From Bin80 sp965209015 (GTDB taxonomy: Bacteria; Bacteroidota; Rhodothermia; Rhodothermales; Bin80): DNA of 64,000 nt. Position 1 is the first letter of the stretch. Each line of letters begins with the position of its first letter. The notes under the pieces are model-generated. The model was not told the DNA's origin, made no database searches, and saw only the letters and a program-made list of their open reading frames with translations. The translations under genes and the position numbers were made by a program. The DNA is taken from positions 2,790,001 through 2,854,000 of the forward strand of contig OZ242367.1 of assembly GCA_965209015.1 (NCBI GenBank), read 5' to 3'. Shown one piece after another: positions 45,846-55,182 of this stretch.

Positions 45846-47135
45846 TTAGGCATTCACGGCCCAGGCCGCTGGTCGACACCGACGCTCAAAGTCTTCACGA
45901 AAACGTTTAATTGTATTGCGTACAGGCCATGCTGCCGCATCTGCCAATGCGCAGACAGTACGTCCCTCCATCTGGTCACAAAGATCAAGTAAGAGATCCA
46001 GATCTCGAAGATTTCCTTCACCATCGTCAATCCGTGTGATCAAATTCTCCATCCATCCAGTCCCTTCCCTGCAGGGAGTACATTGACCGCAACTTTCATG
46101 GTGATAGAAACGAGCAACCCGCCGTAAAAATGCGACCATATCCGTATCCTCATCCAAAAACAGCATTCCGGCCGTCCCCAACATTGAGCCTGCCTCCCTG
46201 AGGCTTTCAATATCCATTGCGACTCCCTCAATCATGTCCGCCCGAAGTACCGGGACAGATGCCCCACCTGGAACAACTGCTTTCAGTTTTTTACTTCCGA
46301 GCATCCCACCGGCAACTTCAAGTAGATCGGTGATAAGCATTCCCGTCGGATACTCATAAACTCCCGGTCGATTCACATGCCCCGAAATTCCATAGAGAAG
46401 AGGGCCAGGGTTTTTCTCTGCCCCGATCTCTGCAAACCAGTCTGCTCCTTGCCCCAGAATCAGTGGCACACAGGCTAGTGTTTCCACATTGTTGATGGTT
46501 GTCGGTGCCCCCCATATGCCTGATTGTGCGGGAAAGGGCGGTTTGATTCGTGGATAGGCCCGTTTGCCTTCCAGAGACTCCATCAGACTGGTTTCCTCTC
46601 CGCAAATATAGGCACCTGCACCTTTATGGAGAATGATGTCCATACTGTGGCCCGAGCCAAACATATTCTCCCCAATCAATTTTGCATCGTAAGCCTTTGC
46701 CAACTCGTCTTCCATATGAGTGATCCAGTTGGCATACTCACCACGAACATAGAGGTAGCATGCCTTGAGGGACATGGCGTAGCCGGCAATCAGAATACCC
46801 TCAAATAAGAGATGGGGATTGTATTCCATGAGTTGCCGATCCTTGAACGTCCCAGGTTCACTTTCATCCGCATTACAGCACAAATAGCGGGGTACATCCG
46901 GCTTCATGGGGGGCATGAAACTCCATTTGAGCCCCGTCGGAAACCCGGCTCCGCCGCGGCCACGAAGTCCACTTCGCTTCATTTGAGCAGTGACCTCCTG
47001 GGGACTCAATTCCTTCAGGACATTCTGCAGGGCAGCATAGCCACCATGCTTACGATAAGTGTCCAGATGATGCAGATTTTTAACAGGTGGCAACAGCACC
47101 CGCTGGTAGGATTTCCAGTCCCCCGCCTTTGTCAT
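45846..47135 (-). CDS. nuoF: NADH-quinone oxidoreductase subunit F
   Basis: The 429 aa product has the NADH/FMN-binding pattern GLRGRGGAGFPTGLKW, GAGAYICGEETSLMESLEG and VPGGASVP. A C-terminal [4Fe-4S] site follows (SCGQCTPCREGTGW). It accepts electrons from NADH in complex I. Arrangement and length match the family. It follows nuoE with a 50 bp gap. Confidence 0.96.
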   Translation of the reverse strand: MTKAGDWKSYQRVLLPPVKNLHHLDTYRKHGGYAALQNVLKELSPQEVTAQMKRSGLRGRGGAGFPTGLKWSFMPPMKPDVPRYLCCNADESEPGTFKDRQLMEYNPHLLFEGILIAGYAMSLKACYLYVRGEYANWITHMEDELAKAYDAKLIGENMFGSGHSMDIILHKGAGAYICGEETSLMESLEGKRAYPRIKPPFPAQSGIWGAPTTINNVETLACVPLILGQGADWFAEIGAEKNPGPLLYGISGHVNRPGVYEYPTGMLITDLLEVAGGMLGSKKLKAVVPGGASVPVLRADMIEGVAMDIESLREAGSMLGTAGMLFLDEDTDMVAFLRRVARFYHHESCGQCTPCREGTGWMENLITRIDDGEGNLRDLDLLLDLCDQMEGRTVCALADAAAWPVRNTIKRFREDFERRCRPAAWAVNA

Positions 47136-47185
47136 GACGATGATACGTATCTAACTATAGTTATGGCACAAGGTCTGAATCGTCA

Positions 47186-47860
47186 TCATTGAGTTCGTTC
47201 TGACCTCGGCGGAGTCACATAACGATCTACAACCTCGGAATCAGTTCGACGGTTTCCACCTAATTCATCCTCGTCTTGCGGCAACGTTACCGACACGAAT
47301 GGCAACGTACGGCCTGCTTCTAATTCTCCCAACAATTCATCTATTTTTTCTGGGGTCAGGTTATGAGCATACGGGCCATTATTGATCTGCATCATTGGTG
47401 CAGACCCACAAGCTCCCAGACACTCTGCTTCCTGAAGGGTATAACGTCCACAGGGGGATGTGTGCCCGCGTTTTACTCCCAGCTTTTCTTCAAGATATGC
47501 CAGAATATCGTAACCACCACAAAATTGACAAGAAAAGCAAGTACAGACATCAAATACGAATGTCCCTTTCTTTTCTTTGAAGTACTGGGTATAAAACGTG
47601 GCAACACCATAGACCTGAGCATACGGCAGAGAAAGCTCAGTTGCTACCAAATGCAAGACTTCGGGAGGAAGAAAGCCGAATTTCTCTTGTGCGAGCCAGA
47701 GGGTCCACATGACTGCACCATCCGAAGTTGGGTATTGGCTAACCCAATGGGAAATCTTTACTTTCTCCACCTCAGTAAAGACGAGTTCTTCTTTGGAAAA
47801 ATGAGGCGCAGGGTTCGGATCTGGGAGCTCAACAACAGGATTACGAATGAAGTCTGCCAT
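47186..47860 (-). CDS. nuoE: NADH-quinone oxidoreductase subunit E
   Basis: The 224 aa protein has the thioredoxin-like [2Fe-2S] pattern: CTCFSC (C-x4-C) with QFCGG, then EAECLGACGSAP. Family motifs are also seen around EKFGFLPPEVLHLVA and VYGVATFYTQY. It passes electrons from NADH in complex I. The additional Cys in CTCFSCQFC are more than the usual four. It begins one base before nuoD ends. Confidence 0.94.
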   Translation of the reverse strand: MADFIRNPVVELPDPNPAPHFSKEELVFTEVEKVKISHWVSQYPTSDGAVMWTLWLAQEKFGFLPPEVLHLVATELSLPYAQVYGVATFYTQYFKEKKGTFVFDVCTCFSCQFCGGYDILAYLEEKLGVKRGHTSPCGRYTLQEAECLGACGSAPMMQINNGPYAHNLTPEKIDELLGELEAGRTLPFVSVTLPQDEDELGGNRRTDSEVVDRYVTPPRSERTQ

Positions 47861-49177
47861 CTAACGATCCGCCTCCCCCATCACTGGATCTATGGAGCCA
47901 ATCAGAACGACAATATCTGCAACCGGGTGACCTTCCATCATGGACTCAAGGCCCTGCAAATTAGTGAAGGATGGTGCATTCAGGCGAGCACGCCATGGGC
48001 AGCCGGTTCCATCACTTTCAAGATAAAATCCCAACTCCCCCTTTGGTGATTCGATGGCATGATAAGCCGTGGCCCCTTTAGGAGGCGCAACCCCCGTCTC
48101 GGTATACATGAAGTCATGTATCATTCCTTCCATTGAATAGTAGACCTCATCTTTAGACGGATAGGCCTTCTTGGCATCATCGGTCCGAATAGGACCTTCA
48201 GGCAAACGATCCAGGCACTGGTGAATGATCTTGATGCTCTCAAGCATTTCTTCCACACGAATATGGTAGCGTGCCAAACAGTCACCTTCTTCCCGAAGTG
48301 GAATCGTAAAGTCTACTTCGTCGTATTTCAGATAGGGTTCAAAGGTTCGAATATCATACGGAACCCCACTACCTCGTAGATTGGGGCCTGTGAGACCAAA
48401 CTCAATTGCCTCGTCTGCATGGATTACACCAATGTCCTTATTTCGATCAATCCAGATGCGGTTTCGATTGAGGAGTTTCTGCCAGCCTTGAATTATTTCT
48501 TCATAGCGAGTTGCAAAGTCTTGAATCATTGTAATTGCTTTGGGGCTTAGATCGGTGGCTAATCCACCGATCCGACTATGGGATACCGTAAAGCGAGCCC
48601 CAGAAACTTCATCGAAAATATTGTACAGATCCTCCCGTCCTTGGAATGTCCATAAAAAGACGCTAACGGCTCCTGCATCCATGAGCCCGACTCCCAGCCA
48701 TAGCAGGTGCGAAGAGATCCGGGCCAACTCACACATAATCATCCGAATCCATTGAGCGCGATCGGGAACCTCAACGTTGGCAAGTTTTTCGACTGCCATA
48801 CACCATGCGACATTATTCGCATAGGGAGACAGATAATCCATACGATCCGTATAAGGCATGAACTCCTGATACGTTTTACTTTCCGCCAATTTTTCTATTC
48901 CCCGATGCAGGTATCCAATATCAAGGACACACTTCTCAATCCGCTCTCCATCTAGTTTGACTACACATCTGAGAACTCCATGGGTCGCTGGATGCTGGGG
49001 GCCAATATTCAACGTCATCTCATGCTCAAGGGCATCTTCAATACGGGAGACATCAATGCCCCGCTTCGTACTCAACCATGCATCCTTACTCTCCAGTCGC
49101 TTGAGTAAGGTTTCATTATGTCTTGGCCAGAACGAAAAGATTGCTTCCTGATCACGGTAAGGGGGGGTAACCGGCAT
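47861..49177 (-). CDS. nuoD: NADH-quinone oxidoreductase subunit D
   Basis: The ATG at 49177 (MPVTPPYRDQEAIF) is used; a longer frame overlaps nuoC. The 438 aa protein carries NIGPQHPATHGVLR, GYLHRGIEKLAE, YLSPYANNV and a C-terminal DPVMGEADR, all conserved around the quinone site. It is the 49-kDa-type subunit that helps form the quinone-binding pocket with nuoB. It is followed directly by nuoE. Confidence 0.95.
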   Translation of the reverse strand: MPVTPPYRDQEAIFSFWPRHNETLLKRLESKDAWLSTKRGIDVSRIEDALEHEMTLNIGPQHPATHGVLRCVVKLDGERIEKCVLDIGYLHRGIEKLAESKTYQEFMPYTDRMDYLSPYANNVAWCMAVEKLANVEVPDRAQWIRMIMCELARISSHLLWLGVGLMDAGAVSVFLWTFQGREDLYNIFDEVSGARFTVSHSRIGGLATDLSPKAITMIQDFATRYEEIIQGWQKLLNRNRIWIDRNKDIGVIHADEAIEFGLTGPNLRGSGVPYDIRTFEPYLKYDEVDFTIPLREEGDCLARYHIRVEEMLESIKIIHQCLDRLPEGPIRTDDAKKAYPSKDEVYYSMEGMIHDFMYTETGVAPPKGATAYHAIESPKGELGFYLESDGTGCPWRARLNAPSFTNLQGLESMMEGHPVADIVVLIGSIDPVMGEADR

Positions 49178-49181
49178 CTGT

Positions 49182-49835
49182 TTAATCGTTGCTTTTTGGC
49201 TCTTGATAACTCTTGGCGGGACTTCCATTACGGGCAGCAGCAAATGGATCCAGTGTCAGCTCTCCTTCGGGAGTCCGTGGAGGAAGAGGCAGTGAACCAG
49301 GAACCCCCAAAAGTGGGAATTCTTTCCGCTGAGGATGATACTCAAAATCTTCTGGCATATACATTCGCCGCAAGTCAGGATGTCCTTCAAAGCGAATCCC
49401 TAACATATCAAAGCATTCACGTTCATTCCAATCTGCAGCCTTGAATAGACTAGTGAGCGAGGGGAGCACCGCATCCTCTTCTTCAAGGCGCACCTTCAGC
49501 CGAATGCGTTTATTCGTCTTTAGATTCACAAGGCAGTAGTACACCTCATAGCGCGGTGCATCCTCTTGGAAACGATCTACCCCCGCTAAGTCAACCAGAT
49601 AAGTATATCCATAGATTTCCTTTAGTGCTGCACAAACCTTGATCAATGAATCCTTCAGCACAAAAACGGTATACTCATCCGCATACACATGTACATCGGT
49701 GACCGCTTCAGGAAACTCATTTTTGAGAGAGTTTATCGTGTCGGATACCTCAGTGGAAGCCTTTGCATGCACATTTTTCTCGTCCGCACGGGCCTCGTCT
49801 ACGGGAGTAAAATGAAACTTAAGTGATTCAGGCAT
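49182..49835 (-). CDS. nuoC: NADH-quinone oxidoreductase subunit C
   Basis: The ATG at 49835 (MPESLKF) is used; it overlaps the 3' end of nuoB by 8 bases. About 217 aa contain YLVDLAGVDRF, RYEVYYCLVN, WNERECFDMLGIRFEGHPDLRRMYMPEDFEYHPQRKEFPL (shown here in parts), and a proline-rich tail. This is the 30-kDa subunit of the peripheral arm. Confidence 0.94.
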   Translation of the reverse strand: MPESLKFHFTPVDEARADEKNVHAKASTEVSDTINSLKNEFPEAVTDVHVYADEYTVFVLKDSLIKVCAALKEIYGYTYLVDLAGVDRFQEDAPRYEVYYCLVNLKTNKRIRLKVRLEEEDAVLPSLTSLFKAADWNERECFDMLGIRFEGHPDLRRMYMPEDFEYHPQRKEFPLLGVPGSLPLPPRTPEGELTLDPFAAARNGSPAKSYQEPKSND

Positions 49836-50400
49836 CACTTAGGGTTGATGCATCCGAGACAACTTGACGGCCACTTCCGGTCAGCATTCCTGGCTCAGCC
49901 AATGGTGCAGTTGATTCTGGGGGAGCACTTTCATAATCTTTTGCAACCGAATATTCATTACGGATTTTTTCCTGAATATCCATTAACGCATGAATTACTG
50001 CCTCTGGTCTGGGGGGGCAGCCGGGGATATATACATCCACGGGCATGAAATTATCAATTCCCTGAACGACACCATAACAGCGGTGCATGCCCCCACTGGA
50101 TGCACATGCTCCCATAGCGATGCACCACTTTGGATCAGCCATTTGATCCCAGACACGGCGGATGGCATGGGCCATTTTGTAGCTACACCATCCGGCTACG
50201 ATCATTAAATCTGCCTGACGAGGAGAAAATCGCATTGCTTCACTTCCAAACCTGCCGACATCATACTTCGGCCCACCAAATGCCATCATTTCAATGGCAC
50301 AACAGGCAAGGCCCATAGGCATGGGCATCAGCGAGTTGGAACGCGCCCAGTTCACAACCGCATCCACCGTAGTGGTTAAATATCCAGTAGTCGAATCCAT
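49828..50400 (-). CDS. nuoB: NADH-quinone oxidoreductase subunit B
   Basis: The 190 aa protein contains the [4Fe-4S] N2 ligands in the usual places: LACCAIEMM (adjacent Cys pair), ASSGGMHRCYGVVQG and PGCPPRPEAVIHAL. It forms the quinone-proximal cluster with nuoD. It is 48 bp from nuoA. The C-terminal 25 residues are extended and hydrophilic. Confidence 0.96.
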   Translation of the reverse strand: MDSTTGYLTTTVDAVVNWARSNSLMPMPMGLACCAIEMMAFGGPKYDVGRFGSEAMRFSPRQADLMIVAGWCSYKMAHAIRRVWDQMADPKWCIAMGACASSGGMHRCYGVVQGIDNFMPVDVYIPGCPPRPEAVIHALMDIQEKIRNEYSVAKDYESAPPESTAPLAEPGMLTGSGRQVVSDASTLSDA

Positions 50401-50448
50401 TGCCTAAGGGTGTGTTCAATTTTATGAGAGGGAGTGCAAACGGTTTCG

Positions 50449-50820
50449 CTATTCAAACTCCAGTCCGCCTTTCTTAATATCATACAATAGTCCTACTGCA
50501 AGGATCAAAATGAATACAGTGATGACCACTAAGACTCCCATGCCAATTCCCGCTTCCAAAAAATGTTTGTGACTGACGGCCCAGGGATACAGAAATACCA
50601 CCTCAACGTCAAACACAATAAATATCATGGCAACCAGATAAAATTTGACAGAAAATCTCTGGTGAGCAGTTCCAATAGGATCCATTCCACTTTCATACGC
50701 AGAAACCTTCACCCGATTGGGCCGATTGGGACCAAGGAGTCTTTGGGCTAGCAGTAATGTCAATGCCAGTCCTGTTGCAAGCCCCAGCATGATCAACAGA
50801 GCAATAAATTCTCCACTCAT
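50449..50820 (-). CDS. nuoA: NADH-quinone oxidoreductase subunit A
   Basis: The 123 aa protein has three membrane helices, with KVSAYESGMDPIGTAHQRFSVKFYLVAMIFIVFDVEVVFL (seen in parts) being the hallmark loop and helix. It is the first gene of the run nuoABCDEF-DUF4920-nuoGH. Its promoter should lie in the gene-poor stretch above 50820. NuoJ to nuoN are not in this window. Confidence 0.95.
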   Translation of the reverse strand: MSGEFIALLIMLGLATGLALTLLLAQRLLGPNRPNRVKVSAYESGMDPIGTAHQRFSVKFYLVAMIFIVFDVEVVFLYPWAVSHKHFLEAGIGMGVLVVITVFILILAVGLLYDIKKGGLEFE

Positions 50821-51310
50821 GTTCTATTATCTGGCTCTCCCTTATTATATCAAAAAAACTGTATCCTGCACGAATATACGGGTCTGTACTCTCAACTCAA
50901 ATCCTTGTTGGTAACTCTGAGCATTGACTATGATTGTATTTCAAAATTCAAAAATTATTCACACTCTCTGTGGCGTTGATATTTTCCAGTTCCAATCCGA
51001 AAAGCTGTTCAACAGTGCGTAAACCCATATTATTCGCATGAACTCGGTTTAGTCTACAATTGGTGGATTTGGACGGGGTTCGGTCAGAATTGGGGGTGTC
51101 TAAAGAGCCGTAACGCCGTACGTTTGGTAGTTTGGGACAAAAATGAAGCTCTTCCCGTCTGAAATTCAGACCGCGCAAAGTGGCAGAATAGGTGACTTTT
51201 GTAGTGTTCAAATCTGCCAGCACACTCTCAAAACAGACCCACCTCCCCGGAAAACAAGGCTTTTTTTTTCTCAGGGAGTTACAACCTGTCAAAGTCAGGA
51301 TTCACCTCAT
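50821..51310. other. Gene-poor stretch upstream of nuoA
   Basis: No convincing gene is present; a 114-codon minus-strand frame (50948-51292) has no recognisable feature. The region probably includes the nuo promoter. Confidence 0.35.
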
Positions 51311-51690
51311 TCAAATGAAGTCTCTGTACATAGATCAGATGAGCGTGACTTACTGAACGAGTTGTACTTACAACCTATACTCTAGGTTAGAAAATGCTTC
51401 CACAAATTGAGGTGAATATTCTGGGGTAAACCGTATTTCTGTTCAATAAAATACATGGTACCCAGAATCTACAAGCTTATCAGAAATACCCTACACCGCT
51501 GATATGCACACTTTATTCACATATTCCTTGACGGAGTGTCTAACGGTCGCGTGAGTAACTCTCTTCGGTGCCTGATAAGCTTTCGCGTCATCAGTATGTA
51601 CTTGTGTCTATCCATCAGGATTGCTATGTATGAAGCCAGTGAATGGGTTTGATGTGGTGTCTGTAACGATAGTAAATGGTGGGATGTAAG
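51311..51690 (-). mobile_element. Decayed IS1595/ISXO2-like transposase relic
   Basis: In one minus-strand phase, interrupted by several stops, the sequence follows the C-terminal half of IS1595-family transposases. In order I read VHTDDAKAY, VRHSVKEYV, GYHVFY, SPQFVEAF and, near the end, YRDFI. These match the usual TDD.aY, v.HS..EYV, GyhGtY, SPkhL.rYv.EF and YrdLI motifs. Stop codons at several positions and the lack of the N-terminal zinc ribbon show it is not functional. Terminal inverted repeats were not found. Element limits are unknown; the coordinates mark the recognisable part. Confidence 0.65.
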
Positions 51691-52228
51691 AAAGCAACGA
51701 CCTATATATTATCACCCGTACAGTGGTGAAAAGAGATTACTTCCCCAATCTTGTTTTGCGAACCACATTTTGTCAGTTACATCATCGGAAAACGTCTATC
51801 AAAAATTCTCTGGGAAAACCCCTGTCGGAAGATTTATCTGGCCCAGTTCTCTGTTTCCCCTGCTTTGCCATTTGCTATTTTATTGTGTTTGAGTAAGTTA
51901 ACGCATATTCATATTACGGTTGTATTTTTTCGTGGGTTCTTCAGGTATATAATTTCCTGGATTTTACGACAATCTCAGTCGGACCCAGTCAGGTGACAGG
52001 GAACATGTCCATACCTGGGGTTGCCAGTGCAAATAAGTATACCGTCTGCATCTGATTTATCTTCAATAAATCTTGTGGATATTTTCGCTGGCCTCAGATG
52101 TGTAGTAAATCTCCATTGTGACAATCCAGTACTCCGTTGCCACACGGTTGCATATTCTTCAACCCGCATGATCTACGACCATTATACTTGTATATCCATC
52201 CTTTCCTCACTCGCCAATAATACACATC
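51691..52228. other. Gene-poor stretch beside the IS relic
   Basis: No gene is seen. It may contain further unreadable remains of the insertion sequence. The region around 51750-51960 is AT-rich. Confidence 0.35.
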
Positions 52229-55051
52229 TCATCTCCAATCCGCCGTGTAGGTTAATCGTGCACTGGCAAGACGGCCCAATCTGGGTGCCCCAACAAACTC
52301 GCGGTGATTACTGTTGGTGATATTGTTCACGCTAACGTCTAACCGGAGTGTACGATGAATTTCATACCCCGCACCTACATCAAGAATAGAATAAGCGTCA
52401 ACATCACCCACATAGGGACCCGAAATTACAGGAAAGCCCTCAACATGACGAAACGAAGCATTTACACTGATCCCTTTCCCTGCATCCAACTGTCCGCCCA
52501 ACTTGAACTTAAAGCCTGGAGCATTTAATGCCAAAACCTTGTCTTCTCCTTCTTCGTTCAGTTCGGTATGATCAAAAAAATCATCGCTGATCCAGGACAT
52601 ATTCCCAAACAAGGAAAGAGAACTGGAAACCCTGACCTGAAGGGACGCATCTACCCCGAAATATTCAATCTCTCCAAAGTTGGGATAGGATAGCATAATT
52701 TCTGGCACTTGACCGATCCCTGGATTATTCTCATTTGGTTGTACAATCGCAATGGGGGTCGCTGCGCTTGGGAGGGATCCGCCTGCAATATCAACAAGCA
52801 ATTGAGCCGCTTGCTCTGGAGTGACCCCAAAGAGCTGAAGGGTTGAATTCAATCCTGAATTGTTTTCAATTCCCATCGAAATATCTCGAACAAGATCTTG
52901 AGTCAAAGTGGGAACCAAGACGAAGGGCGTGCGCACTTGAAGTGCACCAACGAAATTCTTCTTGGTTGCGTAGTACGCATCAACCCCAAACAAAATATTC
53001 TTGCTAATGATTCCCCGATATCCTAACTCATAGGTTTGGGAGGTGGTCTGTTTGAGGGGATCAACATTTTGTAAATCGGTCAGGCCAACGTCAATTTCCC
53101 CTGTGCTCGGATTGAGCACCCCCATCACTCCCGGGCTGAAACCCTGAACGGTCGTTACCTCTGGACTTAAGGCCCCCTTTAAACTACCAACGAGACTCAC
53201 AGGCACATTAATGCCGCCAGCCGCAAGCAATGCGGCAATCTCTGTATCGGGGGTTGAGGCAAGACTCTGAAAAATCAGCCCATATATCAGTGCTGTACTC
53301 ATCCCCACAGGAGTCGGAGCTCCTTCGCTCCCTGGCAAGAGGCTGGATGCAACCAAGTCCGTTGGAGCACCGAAATTCAAATAATCCGGGTTCCGGGCAT
53401 ATGTAAATCCAGACGCTGCCCCACGGCCACGAACATTTATGTTTGTGCCTGGAACTCTACTGGCGATGATGTCCAGCCAGTTGCTGGTGGCCGTGGGAGA
53501 TGAGAAGCTACGGTTATAGGTCGCACGAAAACTTGAAGAGGGTGAAGGCTTTACCACAATCCCGATCCGTGGAGATAACTGGAATTGGTCCACCACATTA
53601 TTATAGTCTCCTCGTAACGCAAGAGTTAGTTCCAGACGATTCGTAAAGTTCGTCGCAGACTGTACATAGAAGCCATACTCATCAATATTATCGTTTTCCT
53701 CATTCCGACCCAAAACGGTTCCTCTCGTATCCGGACGAGTTAATTGCAGATCTGCCCCCATAATCAGGGATTGCCGTTCACTCAATTGGGCATCATATTG
53801 GGCTTGCATCACATATTCGGCTGAATACTCGGCAAGTGGACCTCCGCCGTAGACATAAGAATCGCCCGCATCGTTCGCATTGGCAAAAAACTGTGCGAAA
53901 AATCCACCTCTGGATAATCGAGCCTGAGCGAATGAATAGCGATAATTCTCCCCCTGGAGCGTGCCGATCCCACTGAGCGTTGTCCCGCTGAATAGACCTG
54001 TACCCGCATTCAGGGACAGTGTCGTCTGGGAATTAAGACGAAAATCCACGTTTCCGGCTACCGTATACTTACTGTAGTCGGTGTCTCGCTCGCGATTCTC
54101 CCTTTGAATCAGCACAGCATCGTGTGGATCCGGGCACTCATTGAATAAACTAGCATCTATAAGAGCTTCATCACAGGATTGAAGGGCAAATTCATTCGCG
54201 CTTGTGTAGGACCCAGTAACCTTGATTCCTACATGTTTCCCCAATACACCCGCTACACGCCCCTGCACATTCAACTGCGACTGTTCTCCACCGCTGAAGG
54301 CGATCGTAGCCCCCGGATGTGTAAAGGGATCCTTCGTAATATAGTGGATCACGCCAGAATCTACCCCTGCCCCATAAAGAGCAGACCCGGGCCCACGGAC
54401 CACTTCAACCCGGTCCAAATCAACGGATAGATTTGGCATGAGGCTGTGTAGATTTACATTGATGGAAGGTGAGCCCGCATCTCGATAATCGGTCAAAACC
54501 TTCGTAGCACCAGAGAACACATTATTGAACCCTCGTAGCACAACTTCACTACGATCAATCCCCGTCCGCGCTATATCAAGCCCGGTAACATTGCGGAGGG
54601 ACGTCACAGTCGTTGGCGAAATGGTGCTCGTCAGTTCCTCAGCGAGGATTACATCAATGGATGCGGGCGCATCCAATACTTTCTCTTGTCGCCTGCCGAC
54701 CGTAACCTGGAGCTGTTCAAGATCTATCCCACTCACTAAATCTACATTCAATACGAAGACTTCGTCCGCGGAAAGGTTCACTTCGATTTCAGTAGATTGA
54801 TATCCGATATAGGATACCCGCACCAGATTAATGCCAGCAGGTAATTCACGAATTGTATACTGTCCGTTCACATCGGTAGCCGTTCCGAGCCGCGAACCAA
54901 GATGGATTACATTCGCTCCAAATAACGGCAGACTACTCTGCGAATCCGTGATGGTACCTGTGATTGAGGAAGACTGAGCATAAACCCAGTCAGGTGATGC
55001 CAGCAAGATTATGAATAAAATTAATCGAAGGAAAATATTACGTATGTACAT
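52229..55051 (-). CDS. TonB-dependent receptor with CarboxypepD-like N-terminal domain, paralog 1
   Basis: The 940 aa protein has a signal peptide (ending DWVYAQ). A carboxypeptidase-regulatory-like beta-sandwich follows (ITGTITDSQSSLPLFGANV...GTATDVNGQYTI). The plug domain contains VLDAPASIDVILAEEL, GLDIARTGI, VVLRGFNNVF, RVEVVRGPGSALYGAG and GVIHYITKDP. A 22-stranded barrel makes up the remainder. It imports a siderophore, vitamin or oligomeric substrate across the outer membrane with energy from TonB. The second half has a conserved tract (GLNSTLQLFGVTPEQAAQLL, AIVQPNENNPGIG) shared with the neighbour. No SusD-like partner or dedicated enzyme is adjacent. Substrate is unknown. Confidence 0.88.
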   Translation of the reverse strand: MYIRNIFLRLILFIILLASPDWVYAQSSSITGTITDSQSSLPLFGANVIHLGSRLGTATDVNGQYTIRELPAGINLVRVSYIGYQSTEIEVNLSADEVFVLNVDLVSGIDLEQLQVTVGRRQEKVLDAPASIDVILAEELTSTISPTTVTSLRNVTGLDIARTGIDRSEVVLRGFNNVFSGATKVLTDYRDAGSPSINVNLHSLMPNLSVDLDRVEVVRGPGSALYGAGVDSGVIHYITKDPFTHPGATIAFSGGEQSQLNVQGRVAGVLGKHVGIKVTGSYTSANEFALQSCDEALIDASLFNECPDPHDAVLIQRENRERDTDYSKYTVAGNVDFRLNSQTTLSLNAGTGLFSGTTLSGIGTLQGENYRYSFAQARLSRGGFFAQFFANANDAGDSYVYGGGPLAEYSAEYVMQAQYDAQLSERQSLIMGADLQLTRPDTRGTVLGRNEENDNIDEYGFYVQSATNFTNRLELTLALRGDYNNVVDQFQLSPRIGIVVKPSPSSSFRATYNRSFSSPTATSNWLDIIASRVPGTNINVRGRGAASGFTYARNPDYLNFGAPTDLVASSLLPGSEGAPTPVGMSTALIYGLIFQSLASTPDTEIAALLAAGGINVPVSLVGSLKGALSPEVTTVQGFSPGVMGVLNPSTGEIDVGLTDLQNVDPLKQTTSQTYELGYRGIISKNILFGVDAYYATKKNFVGALQVRTPFVLVPTLTQDLVRDISMGIENNSGLNSTLQLFGVTPEQAAQLLVDIAGGSLPSAATPIAIVQPNENNPGIGQVPEIMLSYPNFGEIEYFGVDASLQVRVSSSLSLFGNMSWISDDFFDHTELNEEGEDKVLALNAPGFKFKLGGQLDAGKGISVNASFRHVEGFPVISGPYVGDVDAYSILDVGAGYEIHRTLRLDVSVNNITNSNHREFVGAPRLGRLASARLTYTADWR

Positions 55052-55182
55052 TCGTTTAGAGTAATAGATGACTAAATTTTATCGGCGCACCCGGGGCACC
55101 ACCGGAGTACTACTCCAGTCGTCCCTCCAGACTACTGACCGTGATAACAATATACTGCAGCAAAGGAATTGATCATGAATTC

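Noticed and set aside
50948..51292. Minus-strand frame of 114 codons in the gap above nuoA
   Set aside because: Composition is not protein-like, no motif is recognisable, and it lies beside an IS relic in gene-poor sequence.
54975..55182. Terminator or operator between the two TonB receptors (GGAGTACTACTCC)
   Set aside because: The inverted repeat is short (six-base arms, one-base loop) and lacks a T run on the relevant strand.
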